From Prochlorococcus sp. AG-409-P19 (GTDB lineage: Bacteria > Cyanobacteriota > Cyanobacteriia > PCC-6307 > Cyanobiaceae), in NCBI GenBank assembly GCA_003215315.1, contig QCKO01000003.1, positions 62,001 through 126,000 of the forward strand: a stretch of 64,000 nt of DNA, given 5' to 3'. The translations under genes were made by a program, and so were the position numbers. Below the pieces are notes generated by a model. That model had not been told where the DNA came from and did not search any database. It worked only from the letters and a program-made list of their open reading frames with translations. This document shows, in pieces, positions 58,394 through 64,000 of the stretch (the first letter of the stretch is position 1; the number at the start of each line of letters is the position of its first letter).

Positions 58394-60034
58394 ATGACTA
58401 TTTCACTAGATCCTACAAATCCAAGTTCAAAAAAATTACAGCCAACTGGTTGGCTGCGTTATTTTAGCTTCAGTCTAGACCACAAAGTAATTGGGCTGCA
58501 ATATCTAATTTGCGGATTCATCTTTTATCTTATTGGAGGTGCACTTGCAGGTGCAATTCGCATTGAATTGACAAGTCCCTTATCAGATTTCATGCCAAGA
58601 GAAGTTTATAACCAGGTCCTAACATTACATGGCACTATTATGATCTTTCTTTGGATTGTTCCTGTAGTCAATGGTGCATTTGGTAATTACTTAATCCCTT
58701 TCTATGTGGGTGCACGAGACATGGCTTTCCCACGTCTTAATGCAGTTGCATTTTGGTTAATACCGCCTTCAGGGTTAATGCTTATTAGTAGTTACTTCAT
58801 TAATGGGGCTGCCCAGTCTGGCTGGACAGCATATCCGCCTTTAAGTATCACAACACCCGCTGCAGGACAAATTATTTGGATTCTTAGTGTTTTGCTTTTA
58901 GGTGGAAGTTCTATATTTGGAGGCATAAACTTTATTGCAACCATCCTAAAACTACGAAGACCTGGTTTAAAACTAATGCAATTGCCTATGTTTTGCTGGG
59001 CAATGCTCGGAACAAGCCTCCTAGTTGTAATTTCTACTCCCGTTCTTGCAGGTACTTTAATTCTTCTAAGTTTTGATATCGTTGCCCACACTGGTTTCTT
59101 CAACCCTAATCTTGGTGGGAACGTTATTGTTTATCAACATCTCTTTTGGTTTTACTCTCATCCTGCGGTTTACATAATGGTTTTACCTGCTTTTGGACTG
59201 GTAAGTGAAATACTTCCGGTTCATTGCAGGAAGCCACTCTTTGGTTATGCCACTATGGTCTATTCAATAATGGGAATAGTTGTCCTTGGATTAATTGTAT
59301 GGGCACACCACATGTTCACAAGCGGTACTCCTCCATGGATGCGATTATTTTTTACAATTGCTACATCGTTTATAGCCGTCCCTACAGGTATAAAATTCTT
59401 CAATTGGGTGGCAACTCTATGGGGAGGAAAAATTTCTCTTAATTCTGCAATACTTTTTTCATGTGGTTTTATTGTAAATTTTGTACTTGGAGGTATAACA
59501 GGTGTGGCTTTGGCTCAAGTTCCATTCGACGTACATGTACATGATACCTACTTTGTAGTTGCACATTTTCATTACATAGTCTATGGAGGTTCTGTATTCG
59601 TAATCTTTTCTTCTATTTATCATTGGTTCCCTAAATTTACGGGAAAAATGCTTAATGAGAACTTAGGAAGGTTTCATTTTGCTCTTACATTTATTGGATT
59701 CAACCTTTGCTTCGCACCACAGCATTGGCTTGGGCTTAATGGTATGCCAAGACGAGTCGCGGAATATGACCCTCAATTCGAACTTGTTAATCAAATAAGC
59801 AGCATGGGTGCCCTTCTAATGGCCTTAAGTACACTTCCATTCCTATTTAATGTATTTCAAAGTGCTTTTCAGGGTAAGGATGCTGGAGACAACCCATGGA
59901 AAGCATTAACCCCAGAATGGCTAACAAGCTCACCTCCACCAGTAGAAAATTGGAAGGGAGAAGCACCTCTTGTAATTGAGCCTTATGGATATGGAAAAAA
60001 TAACTCCCAACAAGAATCAAAAATTACCAAATGA
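58394..60034 (+). CDS. ctaD: Cytochrome c oxidase subunit I
   Basis: Catalytic haem-copper subunit reducing oxygen at the membrane. Haem-a and CuB ligands: LHGTIMIFLWIVP, YSHPAVYIMVLP with its cross-linking residues, VWAHHMFTSGTPPW, and HDTYFVVAHFHYIVYGG. About twelve helices in 546 aa. ATG at 58394 is chosen over the longest frame start at 58355, which would overlap ctaC. Six bases after ctaC; ctaE follows. Confidence 0.96.
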   Translation: MTISLDPTNPSSKKLQPTGWLRYFSFSLDHKVIGLQYLICGFIFYLIGGALAGAIRIELTSPLSDFMPREVYNQVLTLHGTIMIFLWIVPVVNGAFGNYLIPFYVGARDMAFPRLNAVAFWLIPPSGLMLISSYFINGAAQSGWTAYPPLSITTPAAGQIIWILSVLLLGGSSIFGGINFIATILKLRRPGLKLMQLPMFCWAMLGTSLLVVISTPVLAGTLILLSFDIVAHTGFFNPNLGGNVIVYQHLFWFYSHPAVYIMVLPAFGLVSEILPVHCRKPLFGYATMVYSIMGIVVLGLIVWAHHMFTSGTPPWMRLFFTIATSFIAVPTGIKFFNWVATLWGGKISLNSAILFSCGFIVNFVLGGITGVALAQVPFDVHVHDTYFVVAHFHYIVYGGSVFVIFSSIYHWFPKFTGKMLNENLGRFHFALTFIGFNLCFAPQHWLGLNGMPRRVAEYDPQFELVNQISSMGALLMALSTLPFLFNVFQSAFQGKDAGDNPWKALTPEWLTSSPPPVENWKGEAPLVIEPYGYGKNNSQQESKITK

Positions 60035-60041
60035 AATTGCA

Positions 60042-60644
60042 ATGACATCTGTAGCCCCCAAACAACAATCCTCTCAAAACACAATTTCAGAGACTGAAGA
60101 TCATGAAGACTTCAGACTATTTGGTCTAATCGCTTTTTTAATAGCAGATGGGATGACATTTGCTGGTTTTTTCGCGGCTTACCTAACCTTTAAAGCAGTC
60201 AATCCACTTCCTGCTGGTGCAATTTACGAACTTGAGCTACCTCTACCAACATTAAACACAATATTACTTTTGGTAAGTAGTATTACTTTTCATCGAGCAG
60301 GGAAATTTCTAGAAAAAAGGGACTCAAGGGCATGTCAAAAGTGGTTAATCATTACGGGTCTACTAGGTGCTGCTTTTCTAGTAAGCCAAATGTTTGAATA
60401 TTTTTCTTTACCTTTCGGTCTAACTGACAACCTCTTTGCAAGTACTTTCTATGCTTTAACTGGATTTCATGGACTGCATGTAACTCTAGGCTCAATAATG
60501 ATTTTAATTGTTTGGTGGCAAACACGTACACCTGGAGGAAGAATTAATTATGAAAATAAATTCCCCTTTGAAGCTGCAGAGCTATATTGGCATTTCGTCG
60601 ATGGCATTTGGGTGGTTTTATTCATCATCCTCTACCTTCTTTAA
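60042..60644 (+). CDS. ctaE: Cytochrome c oxidase subunit III
   Basis: Structural subunit of the oxidase, about five helices. Marks: LFGLIAFLIADGMTFAGFFA, GFHGLHVTLGSIMILIVWW and the ending ELYWHFVDGIWVVLFIILYL. ATG at 60042 (200 aa, the usual length, seven bases after ctaD) preferred over earlier in-frame codons that overlap ctaD. Last gene of the operon; the cyAbrB gene follows after about 100 bases. Confidence 0.95.
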   Translation: MTSVAPKQQSSQNTISETEDHEDFRLFGLIAFLIADGMTFAGFFAAYLTFKAVNPLPAGAIYELELPLPTLNTILLLVSSITFHRAGKFLEKRDSRACQKWLIITGLLGAAFLVSQMFEYFSLPFGLTDNLFASTFYALTGFHGLHVTLGSIMILIVWWQTRTPGGRINYENKFPFEAAELYWHFVDGIWVVLFIILYLL

Positions 60645-60740
60645 AGGGTAAATATTGATACCAAGGAAGATAATTCCTAATAATTTCTTGCCACAATTCA
60701 ACTTATTAGTCAGAATTAAAGTAATTAAAAAAACTGGCAA

Positions 60741-61103
60741 ATGCTTGTAGGAAAAGAGCTACTAGACAAAGCTAGATCTTTAAGCAATCGTCCCGAAGAC
60801 GAAATTGCTAAAGGATGCGGTTATGTAGGGCCAAGTGGACGAGTTTTGCGCAAGAGTTTTTACAGAGCACTTGTAGAAGCCAAGGGCTACAAACTACGTT
60901 CTAATGGACCTGGCAGGGCCGGTAATAGATCTTCAAGAGGTCGACAAGCCGAATTCCGAACACGTGTGCATGGGAATGGGAATCTCCTTATTGGTCATGC
61001 CTACACAAAGAAGCTTGGGTTGGAACCTGGCCAAGAATTTCGTATCGATGTACGTAAAGAATCAGGAGCAATTAGCCTTTTGCCTCTAAAGCCGAAAGAA
61101 TAG
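60741..61103 (+). CDS. Cyanobacterial AbrB-like transcription regulator (cyAbrB)
   Basis: 120 aa DNA-binding regulator of the cyAbrB type, with its AbrB-like part in the C-terminal half: NLLIGHAYTKKLGLEPGQEF and RIDVRKESGAISLLPLKPKE. The N-terminal half carries IAKGCGYVGPSGRVLRKSF. In model cyanobacteria these control nitrogen and carbon genes and light responses, and are essential or nearly so. Its own targets are not visible. ATG at 60741. Convergent with ribE. Confidence 0.92.
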   Translation: MLVGKELLDKARSLSNRPEDEIAKGCGYVGPSGRVLRKSFYRALVEAKGYKLRSNGPGRAGNRSSRGRQAEFRTRVHGNGNLLIGHAYTKKLGLEPGQEFRIDVRKESGAISLLPLKPKE

Positions 61104-61128
61104 ATTAAGTAAAATAGCAGCTTCACTC

Positions 61129-61791
61129 TTAACTCCAACCTTGCTCTTGCAACCAATCTCGAGAAACATCTGAGTTGTTGTTTCTTTCGAGATATTGCAC
61201 GCTATTCTTATTATTCAAGAGCTTTTCAGCATATTTAGCCATAAGATCTACCTCCAAATTAACTATCTTTCCTACCGAAAGATAATGCAATGAAGTATTT
61301 TCCCAGGTATGAGGGATAACAGCTATCGAGAAATCGGTTCCATTTTCACTAGACTCTGCAACTGTAAGGCTAATACCATCTAGGCAAATGCTGGCTTTAT
61401 TACATATATACCTAGAAAACTCTTTATTTTTCCATCTAATTTCAACGATCCATGAATACCTCAACTTATCAATAGATTTAACTTCTCCTATTCCATCTAC
61501 ATGACCACTAACTAAATGCCCACCCAACCTATCAGTCAATTTTAAGGCGGGCTCTAAATTCACAAACGAATTCAAATCGGCTTTACCCCCAAGTGTAGTT
61601 CTACTTAAAGTCTCTTCACTAACATCTGACAAGAAGCCATTACTAATGCATTCGGACACAGTCAAACACACTCCATCAACAGCAATACTGTCTCCTAGCT
61701 TTATTGGGGCAAAAGGCTCACACCCATCAATTAAAACCTTTGCTCCATAGCGTTTGATTTTCCCAATAGATTGAATCAAGCCTGTAAACAT
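61129..61791 (-). CDS. ribE: Riboflavin synthase, alpha subunit
   Basis: Dismutates two lumazines into riboflavin. Two lumazine-binding barrels in tandem: MFTGLIQSIGKIKRYG with DSIAVDGVCLTVSE, then GGHLVSGHVDGIGEV and ASICLDGISLTVAESSENGT. 220 aa, typical. ATG at 61791. Alone on this strand, about 150 bases before the next gene. An upstream FMN riboswitch was looked for and not recognised. Confidence 0.95.
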   Translation of the reverse strand: MFTGLIQSIGKIKRYGAKVLIDGCEPFAPIKLGDSIAVDGVCLTVSECISNGFLSDVSEETLSRTTLGGKADLNSFVNLEPALKLTDRLGGHLVSGHVDGIGEVKSIDKLRYSWIVEIRWKNKEFSRYICNKASICLDGISLTVAESSENGTDFSIAVIPHTWENTSLHYLSVGKIVNLEVDLMAKYAEKLLNNKNSVQYLERNNNSDVSRDWLQEQGWS

Positions 61792-61944
61792 ATAAATAAT
61801 ACTGAGGTGAGAAATTAGAGTTGAAATCTAATTTAATCCTAATTGAAAAAATTGAGTTAACACAACATCTTAAATCACAAAGAAAATATATATCGTTTTA
61901 AAAAGACAACACATTGTCAGGTAAATACTTCTATCAGATATCTT

Positions 61945-62922
61945 TTATGCATTATTCCAAATTTTAGTAAATTCTTCTTTTGACTCATCAGATAAAAGGG
62001 GCAAGGACCAGCAATTATTCCAATATTTTTGATTTAAAAGTGGGTCCAAATTAAAATTACCAGAAACTTTTGGTATGATATTATCTAAATAAGAATAATT
62101 ATAGGAAGGAAAAAATCCCCTTGGAATTATCTTCGCAAGAGTGGGCTTAGACCAAGACTTACTTATCCAACCCAATGGTATTGAATTAGAAGATCCTTTA
62201 GGTCTAACAATCACAATCCAATTTAAAGGCGCGCCAAAATTCGGCAAAAAAGCACTCAAGCGAGGGTCCTGAAATAAGCTCGGATAACATCTATTTAAGG
62301 GAAGAACAGCTGCCTTGGCTCTCCCAGAAAGGATCCAATTCAAAGCATTCTTATCATCAAAAGCTTTGGCTTGCTGCTTTAATTTCGTTAAATAATTTAA
62401 AAACCCCATTTTTTTTGCAATAGAGATTAATAAATATGGACTTTCTGGAAAGATAACTTTACCTTTCAAATCATCTCTTAATAAAATATCCCATGAAACA
62501 CTTTTATCAGTGATGATTGAATTCTCATTCCTAAAAAGAATTACCCAGGGACTAAAAAAAAAGGGGAAGACTTTTTTATCATATCCACCAGGTAAGTTAT
62601 TAATAAATGAAATAGCTTTATCATTAATATTATAATTCAACTGCTCTAAATCTAAGTCAATCAATTCCTTAGGGGAAACTTTATTCAACCAACCATCCTG
62701 AAGAATTAACAAGTCTTCTTTTTCAATTATTTTAATAGGGCTTTTAAAAGATTGAAAGTCCCAGTCTTCAGGAAGAATTGCATATAATTCTTCAGGTAAA
62801 GAAAACTTATCACCTCTAATTAGAAAATTGGTTTTGTAGGGGGCACAACCAGTCAAAGAAAGAAGGCTAGAAATCAAAGTTAGTCGAATAAATTCTCTTC
62901 TCTGTAAAATTAAATCTTTCAT
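61945..62922 (-). CDS. Periplasmic-binding-like lipoprotein with Tat-type signal
   Basis: 325 aa. N-terminus LQRREFIRLTLISSLLSL has a twin-Arg consensus-like RRxFI and then the lipobox LTGCAP, so the mature protein is a lipoprotein at the membrane outer face. The rest looks like a type II extracellular solute-binding fold (DLKGKVIFPESPYLLISIAK, NWILSGRAKAAVLPLNRC, PIKIIEKEDLL). Ligand unknown; similar proteins bind polyamines or iron-like substrates. Nine bases after the CobT-like gene, suggesting one operon. Confidence 0.72.
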   Translation of the reverse strand: MKDLILQRREFIRLTLISSLLSLTGCAPYKTNFLIRGDKFSLPEELYAILPEDWDFQSFKSPIKIIEKEDLLILQDGWLNKVSPKELIDLDLEQLNYNINDKAISFINNLPGGYDKKVFPFFFSPWVILFRNENSIITDKSVSWDILLRDDLKGKVIFPESPYLLISIAKKMGFLNYLTKLKQQAKAFDDKNALNWILSGRAKAAVLPLNRCYPSLFQDPRLSAFLPNFGAPLNWIVIVRPKGSSNSIPLGWISKSWSKPTLAKIIPRGFFPSYNYSYLDNIIPKVSGNFNLDPLLNQKYWNNCWSLPLLSDESKEEFTKIWNNA

Positions 62923-62931
62923 TTAGCTAAA

Positions 62932-64000
62932 TTAACTTTCAAATGAGATTTTAGTTGTCTCATCATTCAATTGTTTAACAGCGTCATCACATGACTGAAT
63001 AAATTCTATAGAGCTAATCCCTTTTAATTGCGCCAAGAGAGTCAGAGCACCAGCACCAACTCCTTCTTTAATATATCCTTTCTCATAATCTCTTAATACT
63101 TTTTCAGTACTTGTCTTAAACCTAAGTCCCGAAGCTAATCCAACTAAATTCACCTTAAAATGTTTACCGACTTCATTCATTAGCTTTAAAAAAGAGCTAT
63201 TAGTTTCACGAGAAGAAAGAGACTCTTCTAACAACCAAGAGGTAGTGCCTATTGCAACCCCCTCTACAAAAGCTGATCTAAAATCTAAATTAACTTCTGA
63301 TAGTGCCAGAGCCAAGATTGCGAGCATTTGACTACCTCCACCTAGTAAAACAGATTGATTAGCATGCCTTGCACCTAGCAATATCCCAACAGCAATAGGC
63401 TGAAAAGGGTCGCCAACAGCTGCCATTAATGACTTGGGAGAGAATTTTTTATCTAGTTGAGCATTCGACAAACCCTTGTTCACTAATTTTTTTTTCAACT
63501 CAAATGGAGGCTTACGCGCACTACCACTTATCAAGCCATCCACTGACAAGCCTAATCCTGACATTACCGCATAAGCGGTAGTCGTCCCCCCAGGAACGCA
63601 CTCAGTTAATAGTAAAGGCTTCGATAAGCTTTTCCCTATTTGAAATCCTTTGTCTATTAAACGATTAACCCTCTCAATCTCCATAGCTTTTCCTGAACTT
63701 AGACATTGAGCAGGGCCTACAGATTGCGAATCAAGTTGCACATGAGGGAAGTTAGGTTCTTGGCTTAAACCTGAAGTAAGTATTAAAGGTCTAACGCCTA
63801 AGAAACTACTAGCAACGTGACTAAGAAGAGCAGGAGAGACCCCAGCCTCTAGCTTAGGCAAAGGCCATTTTCTTAATCGCAATGGTCCCTTCAACAAAAG
63901 CTCTGCATCTGCAACAGCGGTATAACGACGTGCGGCTGAAGTTGCTCCAGCAGCGGAAATCCCTTCTACTTCTGCAGTAAGAGATCCAGCTAAGATCAAA
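62932..64000 (-). CDS. CobT-like nicotinate-nucleotide phosphoribosyltransferase, 5' end cut
   Basis: Family of CobT / TIGR00303: ILAGSLTAEVEGISAAGATS at the start, SSFLGVRPLILTSG, ECVPGGTTTAYAVMSGLGL near the centre, and GGGSQMLAILALAL. CobT attaches the lower-ligand base of cobalamin to phosphoribose. The frame is open at the window edge, and comparison with the family suggests about 20 residues are missing. Since marine picocyanobacteria make pseudocobalamin (adenine lower ligand), this cobT-like protein may serve that or another step. Downstream: the Tat-type lipoprotein. Confidence 0.85.
   Translation of the reverse strand, partial: LILAGSLTAEVEGISAAGATSAARRYTAVADAELLLKGPLRLRKWPLPKLEAGVSPALLSHVASSFLGVRPLILTSGLSQEPNFPHVQLDSQSVGPAQCLSSGKAMEIERVNRLIDKGFQIGKSLSKPLLLTECVPGGTTTAYAVMSGLGLSVDGLISGSARKPPFELKKKLVNKGLSNAQLDKKFSPKSLMAAVGDPFQPIAVGILLGARHANQSVLLGGGSQMLAILALALSEVNLDFRSAFVEGVAIGTTSWLLEESLSSRETNSSFLKLMNEVGKHFKVNLVGLASGLRFKTSTEKVLRDYEKGYIKEGVGAGALTLLAQLKGISSIEFIQSCDDAVKQLNDETTKISFES

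Overview
The window looks like a stretch of a picocyanobacterial chromosome, most probably a low-light-type Prochlorococcus. The DNA is AT-rich and densely packed, with many TTG/GTG starts and few Shine-Dalgarno sites. It carries psaF-psaJ, petC-petA, a high-light-inducible protein (Hli), cyAbrB, cytochrome oxidase and C5-pathway haem genes. Most tellingly it has a 62-residue protein that I recognise as the Prochlorococcus/Synechococcus hyper-conserved protein (PSHCP), lying between tRNA-Trp and tRNA-Asp. The strain cannot be fixed by eye, and nothing here could be searched against a database.

Layout. 1-7.6 kb: PfkB sugar/nucleoside kinase (cut by the window edge), cutA, cobK, ssb, argB, priA. 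8-13.8 kb: rpoD, hemC, ppa, an M32 carboxypeptidase, yjbQ, a pterin dehydratase. 14-18.9 kb: a fused Fe(III)-type permease, a UPF0104 membrane protein, larC and two hypotheticals. 19-26.7 kb: xth, hemL, a prohibitin-like protein, yajQ, a DprA-like protein, a BioD/DRTGG protein, an SDR and map. 27-33.2 kb: translation and photosynthesis genes (rplS, tRNA-Trp, PSHCP, tRNA-Asp, gltX, antiporter, hli, tsaD, psaF, psaJ). 33.2-46.3 kb: gmk, an NFACT/RqcH-like protein, tatC, petC, petA, lgt, cobM, a RodZ-like HTH protein, ppx, a UbiA prenyltransferase, an LD-carboxypeptidase, ispD, fabG. 51-61 kb: groEL, an ABC exporter, ctaB-ctaA divergent from ctaC-ctaD-ctaE, cyabrB. 61-64 kb: ribE, a Tat-type lipoprotein and a CobT-like protein (cut by the edge).

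The odd part is 46.3-51.1 kb. This pocket between fabG and groEL holds no recognisable core gene. It has several very small reading frames, an exported PDZ protein, two small proteins of dimeric alpha/beta-barrel type, and long non-coding stretches. Its most interesting element is a strongly structured 5' leader at about 47.69-47.99 kb in front of a 59-residue, cysteine-containing ORF with a perfect AGGAGG. The 3' arm of a 12-bp hairpin there can alternatively pair with that Shine-Dalgarno sequence. Upstream, a terminator-like hairpin also competes with an alternative pairing. This is the best candidate in the window for an undescribed regulatory system.

Functional links: haem supply (hemC, hemL) feeds haem A/O synthesis (ctaA, ctaB) for the ctaCDE oxidase. 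Three separated cobalamin genes (cobK, cobM, cobT-like) point to corrin synthesis. petC-petA and psaF-psaJ supply cytochrome b6f and photosystem I, and tatC can export the Rieske protein and the Tat-type lipoprotein.
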